Notes: a model not told the origin generated them from the sequence alone. DNA of 55,045 nucleotides from Elusimicrobiota bacterium (GCA_016196755.1 JACPXC010000012.1:1-55045); one strand, 5' to 3'; counted from the first letter of the stretch, positions 36,608 to 44,639 are shown. Translations and numbers: made by a program.

Positions 36608-37117
36608 CTAGGCCGGCTTGCCGGCCTTCTTGGGGCCGGAGCGCGTGGCGAGGAAGGTCCGCATCTCCTTGAGGTAGGCCGCGGCCTTCTGGATGTCGGG
36701 GTAGTTGATGCGGATGCCGCGCTTGGACCAGCCCTTGTAGGCCTCTTCGTCGACCCACTCGCGCAGGTCGAGGCCGGTGGCGTCGCGGTAGATCGTGATC
36801 CGGACCACGAGCTCCACGCCCGGCTTCTTGGGAAAGCGTCCCAGCTCGACGTCCTCTGTGGCCTCGGCCTCCTTGGGCAGCGTCTCGAGCGCGGCGATGA
36901 CGCCGTCGAGCACGGCGCCCTTGAGCGTCACCCCGGCCTTGGTCGGTCCGGCGTAGGCGTCGCGCTTGACGAAGGTGCGGATCGAGCCGAACGGGTAGCC
37001 CTTGAACTCGTCGACGTAGAAGCGCAGCTCCGAGGTCTCGTTGACGGGCAGGCGGCCGACGTCCTTGAGGGGCTTGAACTCGACGTTCTCCGGGGACTGC
37101 GCGGTCTCTTCGCTCAT
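36608..37117 (-). CDS. Tandem PC4/Sub1-domain ssDNA-binding protein
   Basis: A 169-residue acidic-to-basic protein with two copies of the PC4 (transcriptional coactivator p15) fold: residues about 29-65 (E-L-R-F-Y-V-D-E-F-K-G-Y-P-F-G-S-I-R) and about 105-155 (V-E-L-V-V-R-I-T-I-Y-R-D-A-T-G-L-D-L-R-E-W). PC4 proteins bind single-stranded DNA as dimers; two copies in one chain could form an intramolecular pseudo-dimer (inference). A Lys-rich tail ends the protein. The ATG has a good GGAGG Shine-Dalgarno (minus strand, 37125-37130). Upstream lies a GGAAC-N17-CGTA promoter nearly identical to that of the RAYT gene at 43626. Confidence 0.8.
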   Translation of the reverse strand: MSEETAQSPENVEFKPLKDVGRLPVNETSELRFYVDEFKGYPFGSIRTFVKRDAYAGPTKAGVTLKGAVLDGVIAALETLPKEAEATEDVELGRFPKKPGVELVVRITIYRDATGLDLREWVDEEAYKGWSKRGIRINYPDIQKAAAYLKEMRTFLATRSGPKKAGKPA

Positions 37118-37143
37118 GGTGAAATCCTCCCTATCCCCATATA

Positions 37144-37169
37144 TACGCCGACCCCCCCTATTGAGTTCC
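37144..37169 (-). promoter_or_regulatory. ECF-sigma-like promoter GGAAC-N17-CGTA for the PC4 gene
   Basis: On the minus strand GGAAC (37169-37165) and CGTA (37147-37144) are separated by 17 bases, the usual spacing of extracytoplasmic-function sigma promoters. The 30-base segment 37145-37174 region shares about 26 of 30 positions, including a run of seven Gs and TCGGCGTA, with the region upstream of the RAYT gene. Confidence 0.5.
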
Positions 37170-37227
37170 CTCTCCGACGGGGGCCTCGGGCGGAGGCTCG
37201 GGGGAGCGCGAAGCTCACGCAGCGAGT

Positions 37228-38232
37228 CTAACGGACCCGGCGCGGCGCGTCAAGCGCTAGGCCAGCGTTGACGGTCCCGGCGCGAAGATCAGCCCGGTAA
37301 CGCAGGCGCAGCTCTCCCACTCTCGTGAGCCGGTCGGAGCGGCCGACCTCGACCTCGTAGACTCCGGGAGCGAGCCGCTTCGCGGCGCCGTGCCAGGGGA
37401 AGGACCCCTCGAAGCCGCCGAGCTTCTCCATGTCGGCGCTCAGCGTCTTGACGGCCTTGCGCTTGGACCAGCGGCGGCTGGCCGACAGGCCCTCGGCGGC
37501 GGCCGAGAAGCGCCGCCAGGCCCAGCAATCGACCAGTTCGCGCGGCGTGCGCGCCGGGCCGCCCTCTCCCAGCACGGCCTCGTCGTAGCTGCGCGGACAG
37601 GGGACCGGGTCGGGCTCGGGGATGAGCGAGCGGCGCACCAGGGCCACGGCCTCGGACTCGTCGGGGTCGGGAGCGGCCGGACGTGCCGGCACGGCGCGGC
37701 GCGGCGGCGCGGCGGGGCGCGCCGCGACGTCGGCGGCCGGGACGGGGACCGCCGCGGGGATCTCCGCGACCGAGACGCGGCTGGGCCCGGGAACCGGCGG
37801 AGCGGCGACGCTGGCCGTCGGCTCGGCGCGTCCCATGAAGGACCAGCAGAGCCCTAAGACCGCCAGCACGGCCGCGCCCCCGGCGGCCAGCGTGACGCGG
37901 CCGATGAGCCGCGTGAGGGCGGTCTCCACGGATGCCAGCCGGGCCTCGATCTTGGAGAGGTCCTTGGCGGCGGCCTCGAGGGCGGCCCGGCGGTTGGCCT
38001 CATTCGCGGCGACCTGGCGCCGGTTGGCCTCGGTGCGCGCCCTGCGTTCGCGGGTCTCCAGGAGCAGGGCCAACAGCGGCACGTCGCCGGCCTCGGTCCA
38101 GCGGTCTTGCTCCGCCTCGTAGCGGTCCTCGGTCTGCACCAAGGTCAACCGGCTGAAGTCCGGCAGAGCCGTGAGGGTCTCGGCTTCTAGAGGACCGTTG
38201 AGGCGCTTGTCGAGGTAGGCGTAGTACTTCAC
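37228..38232 (-). CDS. Single-span membrane protein with GYF-like N terminus
   Basis: A 334-residue protein starting at GTG. Residues 1-55 (K-Y-Y-A-Y-L-D-K-R-L-N-G-P-L, then L-T-L-V-Q-T-E) look like a GYF_2/DUF4339-type adaptor domain, usually cytoplasmic. A charged coiled coil (about 60-110) and one membrane span (about 115-135, L-A-A-G-G-A-A-V-L-A-V-L-G-L-C-W) follow. Next comes a Pro/Ala-rich linker, and then a C-terminal extracytoplasmic domain (about 195-334) with E-L-V-D-C-W-A-W-R-R-F and beta strands. The function is unknown. A duplicated, mirror-image promoter links it to the divergent gene at 38363. Confidence 0.7.
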   Translation of the reverse strand: MKYYAYLDKRLNGPLEAETLTALPDFSRLTLVQTEDRYEAEQDRWTEAGDVPLLALLLETRERRARTEANRRQVAANEANRRAALEAAAKDLSKIEARLASVETALTRLIGRVTLAAGGAAVLAVLGLCWSFMGRAEPTASVAAPPVPGPSRVSVAEIPAAVPVPAADVAARPAAPPRRAVPARPAAPDPDESEAVALVRRSLIPEPDPVPCPRSYDEAVLGEGGPARTPRELVDCWAWRRFSAAAEGLSASRRWSKRKAVKTLSADMEKLGGFEGSFPWHGAAKRLAPGVYEVEVGRSDRLTRVGELRLRYRADLRAGTVNAGLALDAPRRVR

Positions 38233-38240
38233 GGCTCTCT

Positions 38241-38269
38241 AGGATGGCCCCGGAGCGTCGCGGATTCAA
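38241..38269 (-). promoter_or_regulatory. Promoter TTGAAT-N17-CATCCT for the 38232 gene
   Basis: On the minus strand a -35 TTGAAT and -10 CATCCT are spaced 17 bases apart, and the -10 ends eight bases before the GTG start. The segment is nearly identical, base by base, to the divergent promoter at 38316-38345. Confidence 0.5.
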
Positions 38270-38315
38270 GACCCAGGTGGGTCCTTGGGCCTATGAAAGT
38301 GAAGGCCCAACGCAC

Positions 38316-38345
38316 CTGAATCCGGGACGCTCGCGCGGCCATACT
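38316..38345 (+). promoter_or_regulatory. Promoter CTGAAT-N18-CATACT for the 38363 gene
   Basis: It mirrors the promoter at 38241-38269: the TGAATCCG-GACGCTC block lies in the -35/spacer region in both, followed by GGCCAT at the -10. A CGGAGG Shine-Dalgarno (38353-38358) precedes the ATG at 38363. Confidence 0.5.
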
Positions 38346-38362
38346 CTGGAAACGGAGGCCGC

Positions 38363-38968
38363 ATGAACCGCTCGCTGAACGCTTCAGCCCTAATCTTAGC
38401 CTTGGCCGGGAACTGCCTAGCCGGCCCGATGGTCCAGCTCGGAAACAGCGCGGCGGTCTCCGAGTCCGCGGCCGGAACCGCCTCCTTGGGCGCGGCCAAG
38501 GCGGCCTCGGGCCAGGCGCTCGGGGAAGGCGCGGCTCCCGCCCCCGTGGCGGCGGAGGAGACCGGCGCGCGCGCCGATTTCAAGACTTCCTTGATAAACG
38601 CGGAAGGGCGCAAGCTCTCGCTCAAGGCCAAGGAGCCGCCGTCGCCCAAGGGGCCCGGCCTGCTCGCCCGCACGGGCTCGACGCTCAAGGAACATTCCGC
38701 CGAACTGCTCTCGGGGGGGATCGGGATGGCCGGGGGAGCCCTGGCCGCCAAGGTCGCCGGGTTCGGTCTGCTCGGCGGGGTGCTCGCCGGGGGCCTCATC
38801 GGCGTCGGCGCGCTCTATCTGCACAAGAAAGGCGAGACCGGCGCGGCCATCGGCGCGGCCAGCTTCGGCCTGGCCGGCTTGGCCCTGGGCGGTCCGATCG
38901 GCGGCATCGTGGGTGCCGTGGTCGGCGGGCTGGGCGCCTGGATGCTCAAGAAATTCTTCTACGGTTGA
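38363..38968 (+). CDS. Secreted protein with C-terminal glycine-zipper membrane hairpins
   Basis: A 201-residue protein with a signal peptide (about 1-20, ending L-A-G). The middle (about 25-110) is Ala/Glu/Lys-rich and likely disordered. The C-terminal 90 residues form two glycine-zipper hairpins (G-G-I-G-M-A-G-G-A-L-A-A-K-V-A-G and G-G-P-I-G-G-I-V-G-A-V-V-G-G) separated by a short basic loop, closing with K-K-F-F-Y-G. The layout matches the smaller protein at 3428, so these may be a family of envelope proteins. Function is unknown. The divergent GYF-like membrane protein shares its promoter sequence. A strong intrinsic terminator follows. Confidence 0.7.
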   Translation: MNRSLNASALILALAGNCLAGPMVQLGNSAAVSESAAGTASLGAAKAASGQALGEGAAPAPVAAEETGARADFKTSLINAEGRKLSLKAKEPPSPKGPGLLARTGSTLKEHSAELLSGGIGMAGGALAAKVAGFGLLGGVLAGGLIGVGALYLHKKGETGAAIGAASFGLAGLALGGPIGGIVGAVVGGLGAWMLKKFFYG

Positions 38969-38989
38969 GCCCTAGCAACAACGGATGAG

Positions 38990-39025
38990 TTTACGCGCCC
39001 GAGGCGCGTAAATTTATTCGTTTTT
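38990..39025 (+). terminator. Rho-independent terminator after the 38363 gene
   Basis: A perfect 9-bp stem, TTTACGCGC (38990-38998) with GCGCGTAAA (39004-39012), and a 5-base loop, followed by a T-rich tail (TTTATTCGTTTTT). Confidence 0.85.
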
Positions 39026-39067
39026 CTGGTTCACAAAACCCAGACAGGCGCCGGTCGAGCCCGTTGC

Positions 39068-39073
39068 TATAAT
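39068..39073 (+). promoter_or_regulatory. -10 element (TATAAT) for the TIGR03546/TIGR03545 pair
   Basis: A consensus TATAAT ends six bases before the GTG start at 39080, giving a predicted leaderless transcript. Confidence 0.6.
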
Positions 39074-39079
39074 CAGGCC

Positions 39080-39586
39080 GTGAACCCGTTCCTCAAGCCG
39101 CTGCGCCTGCTCGCTCAGGCCCTGGCCGCCCTCGACGGTCCCCGTCCGATGGCCGCTGGGCTGGCCTTGGGCCTGGCCGTGGGCCTGATCCCCAAGTCGA
39201 GCCTCCTCGCGCAGTTGGGCCTGCTGGTGCTGGCCTGCCTGCAGGTCAACCTCGCCGCGGCCTACGGCGCGGCGGCGCTGGTCTCCTTGGCCGCCCCGCT
39301 GGCCGACCCGCTGGCTCACGCCGTCGGCAGCGGCCTGCTCGTGAAGGCGGGCTTCCTCAAGCCCGTGTGGACGGCGCTCTACAACCTCCCGCTCGTCCCA
39401 TGGACCGGCTTCAACAATACCGTGACCATGGGTTGGCTGGTCTTGGCCGCCGTCGCCGCCTACCCCGCCTACCGCGCCGCGCTCCCGCTCTGCGAGCGCT
39501 ACGCGGCGACCTGGTCGGCGCGCGTGCGCGCCCTGCCGGTGGTCAAGCTCCTGCTCGGCGCCGAGTGGGGCGCGAAGCTCGGATGA
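39080..39586 (+). CDS. TIGR03546-family membrane protein
   Basis: A 168-residue integral membrane protein starting at GTG, with about four hydrophobic segments (P-M-A-A-G-L-A-L-G-L-A-V-G-L-I-P, L-A-Q-L-G-L-L-V-L-A-C-L, A-L-V-S-L-A-A-P-L, and W-L-V-L-A-A-V-A-A-Y-P). The G-L-I-P-K-S-S-L motif and the N-N-T-V-T-M-G-W motif fit the conserved hypothetical family TIGR03546, which is related to DUF2062. Family members occur next to TIGR03545 proteins, and here the next gene is one, overlapping by ATGA. The molecular role is unknown; an envelope-biogenesis partnership is the usual guess. Confidence 0.82.
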   Translation: MNPFLKPLRLLAQALAALDGPRPMAAGLALGLAVGLIPKSSLLAQLGLLVLACLQVNLAAAYGAAALVSLAAPLADPLAHAVGSGLLVKAGFLKPVWTALYNLPLVPWTGFNNTVTMGWLVLAAVAAYPAYRAALPLCERYAATWSARVRALPVVKLLLGAEWGAKLG

Positions 39587-41325
39587 TCCGCTGGTCGGCC
39601 TTGGGAGCGCGCCTGGCTGTGGTGGCCGTCATCTGGGCGTTCTTCGCGCTGGCTTTCGACCCGCTGCTTAAGCGCGGGATCGAGCGCGCCGGCTCGGCCG
39701 CCCTGGGTGCCAAGCTCGAGCTGGGTTCCTTTAAGACCCGCTTCTTCCCGCCGTCGGTCCGCGTCGCGCGGCTGGCCGCGGCCGACGCCGAGGACCCGAT
39801 GCGCGACCTGGTCGTCGTCGGAGCCGCGCGCTTCGAGCTCGAGGGCCGGCCGCTGCTCGAGAAGAAGCTCGTGGTCTCGGCCGCCACGCTCGAGGGCCTG
39901 GCCTTCGGCACGCCGCGCAAGAGCTCCGGGGCCCTGCCGTCGGCGCCGCCCTCGCCGGCCGCCGAGGCGCTGGGGCGCTGGTCGCAGGAGGCCAAGGCGG
40001 CCGTGGCCGGGGCGGGGGAGAGCGCGAAGGACGACCTGACCGCCCGCTATAAGGTCGACCCCGAGGCACTGGCCTCGGTCAAGCTGGCCCGCGAGCTCGA
40101 GGCGCGCTGGAACGCCTCTTATGAGGATTGGGACACCCGGCTCAAGGCCTTCGATGTCCAGCGCAAGGTCGCCGAGATAGAGGCCCTGGCCGCCAAGGCC
40201 AAGGCCGGCGCTCCCGCCGAGCGCGTGGCCGCGGCGCTCGAGGTCTCCAAGAAGGTCAAGGAGGCGCGCGCCGAGCTCCAGGCCATCGAGCAGGGCCTGC
40301 GCGCAGCGGCCGCGCGCGCCAAAGCCGACCTGGGGGCCGTGGCGCGCGCCAAGGAGAGCGACCTGCAGGCCGCGGCCGCGCTGCTCAAGCTTCCCGTCTT
40401 CGACGCCGAGACCGTCACGGGCTACCTGGTCGGGCCGCGGGTCGCCGCCTGGGTCTCCCGCGCGGCGCGTCTGGCCGCGGCCTCGCGCGGCGGCGCCCCC
40501 GAGGCCAAGCCGCTGGCCCGCGGCACGGAGGTGCCGTTCCCCAAGGCTCGCTCCTGGCCGCGCTTCTGGGTCAAGAAGGCCGTGCTCTCGGGCGTCATCG
40601 ACCTCGGCGGGCCGCTCGAGTTCAAGGGCGAGGCCGCCGACTGGGCCAGCGAGGCCGCCCTGGTCCCCGGTCCCGCGCGCCTGCACCTGGCCGGCGCGCA
40701 GGGCGACCGCTCGGTCTCGGCCACCGTGGCGCTCGACCGCCGCGGGCCGGAGCCGGCGGCCAGTCTCGAGGCCCGCGTGGCCGGGCTTGCCTTCGCCGCG
40801 CAGTCCTTCGGCGAGGGTTCTTTCGCGGTGGAGGCCGGCCCCGGCCGCGCCGACGCCGCGGCGCGCCTGGGGTTCTCCGGCGGCGCCCTCTTGGGAGACT
40901 TCGCCGTGAAGGCCGTGCCGTCCTCGCTTAGCGCGCGCGGGGCGGGGGCCAACCCGCTGGTCGTCCGCGCGCTGGGAGAAGCCCTGGCCTCGCTTAAGAC
41001 GATCGAGGTCAAAGGCGCGGTGGCGGGCACGCCCGACGCGCCGCGGCTGTCCTTGAGCTCGAACCTCGGCCGGGCCACCGGCGACGCCCTCAAGCGCGTG
41101 GCCGGACGCGAGGCCGAGGAGCGCCTGGCCGGCGTGCGCGCCAAGATCGACGCGGCGGTCAAGGAGAAGGTCGGCCCGCTCTCCGAGCGCATCGACGGCC
41201 AGGCCAAGGGCCTGCTCGACGCGGCCGGGCTCGGGGATAGGCGGCTCAAGGAACTGCTTGGAAAGGCGACGGGGCCGATGAAGCTGCCGGCGGGGTTGCC
41301 TCAGCTCAAAGGCCTATTCAAGTAA
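39583..41325 (+). CDS. TIGR03545-family AsmA-like envelope protein
   Basis: A 580-residue protein with one N-terminal membrane anchor (A-R-L-A-V-V-A-V-I-W-A-F-F-A-L-A-F) followed by L-K-R-G-I-E-R-A-G-S-A-A-L-G-A-K-L-E-L-G-S-type sequence, the opening of AsmA/TamB-like proteins. Residues about 130-300 are a long charged coiled-coil-like region (A-R-Y-K-V-D-P-E, E-A-R-W-N-A-S-Y-E-D-W). The C-terminal half is repetitive beta structure (L-E-A-R-V-A-G-L, I-E-V-K-G-A-V-A-G-T-P-D-A-P-R). It is the constant neighbour of TIGR03546 proteins. It probably spans the periplasm; lipid transfer, as in AsmA-like proteins, is inference. It ends 12 bases from the convergent prc stop. Confidence 0.8.
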   Translation: MIRWSALGARLAVVAVIWAFFALAFDPLLKRGIERAGSAALGAKLELGSFKTRFFPPSVRVARLAAADAEDPMRDLVVVGAARFELEGRPLLEKKLVVSAATLEGLAFGTPRKSSGALPSAPPSPAAEALGRWSQEAKAAVAGAGESAKDDLTARYKVDPEALASVKLARELEARWNASYEDWDTRLKAFDVQRKVAEIEALAAKAKAGAPAERVAAALEVSKKVKEARAELQAIEQGLRAAAARAKADLGAVARAKESDLQAAAALLKLPVFDAETVTGYLVGPRVAAWVSRAARLAAASRGGAPEAKPLARGTEVPFPKARSWPRFWVKKAVLSGVIDLGGPLEFKGEAADWASEAALVPGPARLHLAGAQGDRSVSATVALDRRGPEPAASLEARVAGLAFAAQSFGEGSFAVEAGPGRADAAARLGFSGGALLGDFAVKAVPSSLSARGAGANPLVVRALGEALASLKTIEVKGAVAGTPDAPRLSLSSNLGRATGDALKRVAGREAEERLAGVRAKIDAAVKEKVGPLSERIDGQAKGLLDAAGLGDRRLKELLGKATGPMKLPAGLPQLKGLFK

Positions 41326-41337
41326 TAAACGGCGGAG

Positions 41338-43491
41338 TTATCGGAATCGTTTCGGGGCCGAGGCCGCGTCTACGGTCTGGGCGATGAGGTCCGACAGGAC
41401 GTTGAGCGACTCTTCCAGCATTAAGTCCGGCGCCGGCCCGGCTTTCGCGTAGGATTCGTCGTCCTCGTCCTTATCCTTCTCGACGGGCCCCGTCGACGGC
41501 TTGGGCGCCTGGGCCGGCGCGGTCGACAAGGCCACGCCCTCGAGAGCTTCCAGCGTGATATCCAGGCCGACCTGGGGGGGCACGGCCCGGACCGCGCGCT
41601 CCTTGCGGCGTTTGGCGTCGCGCGCCTCGTCGGCGGCCTTCTCGGCCCGGCGCTTGGCCTCGTTGACCGACACCGATTTTTTCGCCAGGTCGTCTTTGTA
41701 AGCGGCGATGTCCTCGCGGACGTAGGCCCATTCCGCCGAGGCGGCGACGCGCTCCTGCGAGGCCCGGAGCAGCCGGGGGAGGAGGGCCGTGACCTGCGGG
41801 GAGGCCGGGTAGCCCACCGGCGCGATGCGGTCGTAGGGCAGGGCGTTGGGGAGGGCCGACTCGGCGATCTCCATCTCGTCTTCGACCGAGGGCAGGGTCA
41901 CGTCCGGGATGACCCCGCGGTTCTGGGTCGAGCCGCCCGAGACCCGGTAGAACTTCTGGATGGTCAGGTGGACGGCGCCGGCCTTGTAGGCGCCCAGCGA
42001 GGGCGGCATCATGCGGTCGAGGTCTATGACGGTCTGGACCGTGCCCTTGCCGAAGGTGCTCTTGGCTCCGACGACGACGGCACGTCCGTAGTCCTGGAGG
42101 GCCCCCGCAAGGATCTCCGAGGCCGAGGCGGAGCCGCGCGAGGTCAGGACGACGAGCGGCTCGGGGTGGGAGACGGCGCGGGCTCCGGATTCGAGGACGG
42201 TGACGCCCCCGGAGGTGTCCTTGACCTGGACGACCGGGCCGTCGCCGATGAAGAGGCCGGTCAGGGCCAGGGCCTCCTGCAGGGAGCCGCCGCCGTTGCG
42301 GCGCAGGTCGAGGACCAGGCCCTCGGCCCCCTTCTTGCGCAGGCTGGCGAGGAGGGCGGCGACGTCGCGCGTCGTGCTCTTGCCCTCGCCGCGCGCTCGC
42401 ATGTCGGCATAGAAGGAAGGCAGGTCGATGACGCCGAGCGGCCGGGTCCGGCCGTCGGGGCCGGGGACTTGGAGCAGCTTGGCCTTGGCCTCCTGGTCGC
42501 GCAGGTGGATCTCGGCGCGCACCAGGCGGATGAGGACGCGGGTGTCGGGGGCGGCGGCGTCGGCCGGGATGACGCGCAGGCGGACGACCGTCCCTTCCTT
42601 GCCGCGGATGAGCTCGACGACGCGGTCGATCTTCATGCCCACCACGTCGGTGAACTCGGCGGCGTCGCCCTGGGCCACCGCGACGATCTTATCGCCCGGC
42701 TTGAGGCGCTTGTCGACCTCGGCCGGCCCGCCGGGGACCAGGCGCAGGACGCTGGTGTAGCCCTTCTCGGTGCGCAGGGCGGCGCCGATGCCGACCAGGC
42801 TCAGGCGCATGCCGATGTGGAAGTTGTCCTCCTTGGGGGCGGTGAAGTAGTCGGTGTGCGGGTCGTAGACCCGGCACAGCCCGGAGAGGAAGTTCTGCAG
42901 GACGTCGTTGGCCTCGAAGGTCTTGTAGTTGTCGGTCAGGCTGTCGTAGTGGTCGGTGACGACCTTGACCGGGTTCTCGTCCTTGGCGCCCTCGAGGCGC
43001 GAGCGCAGGAGCTCGAACTTGATGTTGAGGCGCCAGCGCTCGTCGGCCTCGGCGGCGTTGGCCGGCCACGGGAGCTTATGGCCCTCGAGCGCGGCTGACT
43101 CGTCGGCCGTGAAGGTCACCGTTGACGCGACCATGCGGGCCACGAACGCGCGGCGCTCCGCGAGGCGCTTCATGAACCGGTCGTAGACCGCGTAGGCGGC
43201 CCCGACGTCGCCCCCGCGGACCCTTGCCCCCAGGGTGTCGCCGTAAGCCGCCGTGAAGCCGTCGATGTCGGCCTTGGTGAAGATGAGGTGGTTGTAGTCG
43301 TAGCTCTCGAGGACGTTGAGCAGGAACTGGGCCGACATCGTGGAGTCGATCGGCCGCCGGTCGTAGTGTCCGCGCTCGAGGGTCTCGGCCACCGTATGCC
43401 CCAGCGCCGGCCCCGCCGTGATGGGCTCGACCGCGCCCGCCGCCAAGGGCGCGCAAAGCAAAAGGGCCGCCAGTAGGCTCCGGAGGGTCAT
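41338..43491 (-). CDS. prc: Tail-specific (C-terminal processing) protease Prc/Tsp, S41 family
   Basis: A 717-residue periplasmic protease with a signal peptide (M-T-L-R-S-L-L-A-A-L-L-L-C-A-P-L-A-A-G-A). An N-terminal helical domain (about 25-225) is followed by a PDZ domain (about 230-320), the S41 catalytic core and a C-terminal helical region. The catalytic dyad sits in G-S-A-S456-A-S-E-I-L and T-F-G-K482-G-T-V-Q, aligned with Ser430/Lys455 of E. coli Prc. The D-L-R-R-N-G-G-G-S motif is present. It degrades or trims periplasmic proteins from their C termini. TATCAT lies seven bases before the ATG. The acidic tail (D-K-D-E-D-D-E-S-Y) is an unusual addition. Confidence 0.95.
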   Translation of the reverse strand: MTLRSLLAALLLCAPLAAGAVEPITAGPALGHTVAETLERGHYDRRPIDSTMSAQFLLNVLESYDYNHLIFTKADIDGFTAAYGDTLGARVRGGDVGAAYAVYDRFMKRLAERRAFVARMVASTVTFTADESAALEGHKLPWPANAAEADERWRLNIKFELLRSRLEGAKDENPVKVVTDHYDSLTDNYKTFEANDVLQNFLSGLCRVYDPHTDYFTAPKEDNFHIGMRLSLVGIGAALRTEKGYTSVLRLVPGGPAEVDKRLKPGDKIVAVAQGDAAEFTDVVGMKIDRVVELIRGKEGTVVRLRVIPADAAAPDTRVLIRLVRAEIHLRDQEAKAKLLQVPGPDGRTRPLGVIDLPSFYADMRARGEGKSTTRDVAALLASLRKKGAEGLVLDLRRNGGGSLQEALALTGLFIGDGPVVQVKDTSGGVTVLESGARAVSHPEPLVVLTSRGSASASEILAGALQDYGRAVVVGAKSTFGKGTVQTVIDLDRMMPPSLGAYKAGAVHLTIQKFYRVSGGSTQNRGVIPDVTLPSVEDEMEIAESALPNALPYDRIAPVGYPASPQVTALLPRLLRASQERVAASAEWAYVREDIAAYKDDLAKKSVSVNEAKRRAEKAADEARDAKRRKERAVRAVPPQVGLDITLEALEGVALSTAPAQAPKPSTGPVEKDKDEDDESYAKAGPAPDLMLEESLNVLSDLIAQTVDAASAPKRFR

Positions 43492-43498
43492 CGTCCGA

Positions 43499-43504
43499 AT
43501 GATA
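43499..43504 (-). promoter_or_regulatory. -10 element (TATCAT) for prc
   Basis: On the minus strand TATCAT ends seven bases before the prc ATG, with no Shine-Dalgarno sequence. Confidence 0.45.
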
Positions 43505-43552
43505 GACGATTATCTCCTTTCGCGCCGTATCCCTTTTGTAAATGCCTAAACG

Positions 43553-43583
43553 ACGGTGCCAGACATAGAGAAACTAGAGAAGT
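43553..43583 (+). repeat. Left 31-bp inverted repeat of the RAYT element
   Basis: It begins ACGGTGCCAGACAT and matches the reverse complement of 44640-44670 at all 31 positions. It is followed directly by an internal AAGTTC/GAACTT hairpin (43580-43597). Confidence 0.9.
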
Positions 43584-43590
43584 TCTAGAG

Positions 43591-43616
43591 GGAACTTTTT
43601 TGGGGGGGTCGGCGTA
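43591..43616 (+). promoter_or_regulatory. ECF-sigma-like promoter GGAAC-N17-CGTA for the RAYT gene
   Basis: GGAAC (43591-43595) and CGTA (43613-43616) are 17 bases apart. A run of seven Gs and TCGGCGTA are shared with the PC4-gene promoter at 37144-37169. The CGTA lies 9 bases before the ATG. Confidence 0.5.
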
Positions 43617-43625
43617 CTTGTGGGC

Positions 43626-44450
43626 ATGGGACGCCAACCAAGGATTCACCTAGACGGCGCGATATATCACGCCATGGCCCGCGGCAACGGCGGGCGGCTC
43701 ATCTTCAAGAGCGACGACGACTACCTCTTCTTCCTGGGAATACTTGCCGAAGTCGCGCGCAAGACGCGTTGCTCGATCCTCGCATTTTGCCCGATGCCCG
43801 ACCATTTCCACCTGCTCGTCAAAGTCTCGGATATCCCGCTCAGCGACATCATGAGCCGCCTGCTGTCGCGCTATGCGAAGCGCTTCAACGCCGTGCATCG
43901 GCGCCGCGGGCACCTCTTCCAATCGAGGTACAAACCAAAGCTGTGCATGAATCAAACCTACCTCCTCACCCTGCTCGTCTATATCCATATGAATCCCGTC
44001 AAAGAGGGGCTGGTTTCCGCTCCCGGCGATTGGCCGTGGTCGAGCCATAAACAGATTCTGGGACCGGTGCACTCGTCGCTGCTGGCTTTGGACGAGACGC
44101 TCGCCCTTTTGGCCGATGATCCGGAGAGCGCAAGGCGTCGCTATGCCGCCCTGCTGGAGGAAAAGCTGGATGGTTTCGCGCCGACGTTTGAAGCGGACCT
44201 CGAAATTCCGCCTCCAAGCCCTCCTCCGCCGGTTCTCGCCACTCTCGACGAAATAGCGACGGAGCTCTGGAGGCGGGCGGGAACGAGCATCAGGGCTCTG
44301 CCGGGGACGAATCGGTGTCCGAAGATTTCTCGACTCCGGCGGGAGTTCACCCAGCTTGCCTCTGATGCGGGCCATGCGAATTCCGCCATAGCGGCATTTT
44401 TGGGGATTCACCCCACAGCGGTGGGGCAATACCTCCGCTCGTTAGGTTGA
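43626..44450 (+). CDS. REP-associated tyrosine transposase (RAYT, Y1_Tnp/IS200-like)
   Basis: A 274-residue HUH endonuclease of the TnpA_REP group. The N terminus R-I-H-L-D-G-A-I-Y-H-A-M-A-R-G-N-G-G is diagnostic. The metal-binding HUH is H60-F-H62 in M-P-D-H-F-H-L-L-V-K, and the catalytic Tyr is probably Y119 in L-V-Y-I-H-M-N-P-V. W-P-W-S-S-H closes the catalytic domain. The C-terminal extension (about 195-274) ends in a DnaA-like helix-turn-helix (A-I-A-A-F-L-G-I-H-P-T-A-V-G-Q-Y-L). Such proteins cut and join single-stranded DNA at REP-type hairpins. I use ATG 43626 rather than GTG 43620 because of the family N terminus and the promoter position. All catalytic residues are intact. Confidence 0.95.
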   Translation: MGRQPRIHLDGAIYHAMARGNGGRLIFKSDDDYLFFLGILAEVARKTRCSILAFCPMPDHFHLLVKVSDIPLSDIMSRLLSRYAKRFNAVHRRRGHLFQSRYKPKLCMNQTYLLTLLVYIHMNPVKEGLVSAPGDWPWSSHKQILGPVHSSLLALDETLALLADDPESARRRYAALLEEKLDGFAPTFEADLEIPPPSPPPPVLATLDEIATELWRRAGTSIRALPGTNRCPKISRLRREFTQLASDAGHANSAIAAFLGIHPTAVGQYLRSLG

Positions 44451-44591
44451 GGAATCCAGGCCCAGTGGCGACAACCGGCAGGCCGATAGTCCCAGGGCCA
44501 AGAGAGCCTAATGCCGCCGGTCCGCTACCCGTGCGGCCCAAGGCATATCTGACATAAGCGCCTATACTCATCTTACAGCCGCAACGGATTT

Positions 44592-44632
44592 CGGAGCCCC
44601 CTTCCACCACCTCCAGGGGGCTCCGGTTTTTT
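44592..44632 (+). terminator. Strong rho-independent terminator inside the RAYT element
   Basis: A perfect 10-bp GC-rich stem (CGGAGCCCCC at 44592-44601, GGGGGCTCCG at 44616-44625) with a 14-base loop, followed by GTTTTTT. It insulates the hemE operon from transcription out of the element. Confidence 0.85.
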
Positions 44633-44639
44633 GGGGGAG

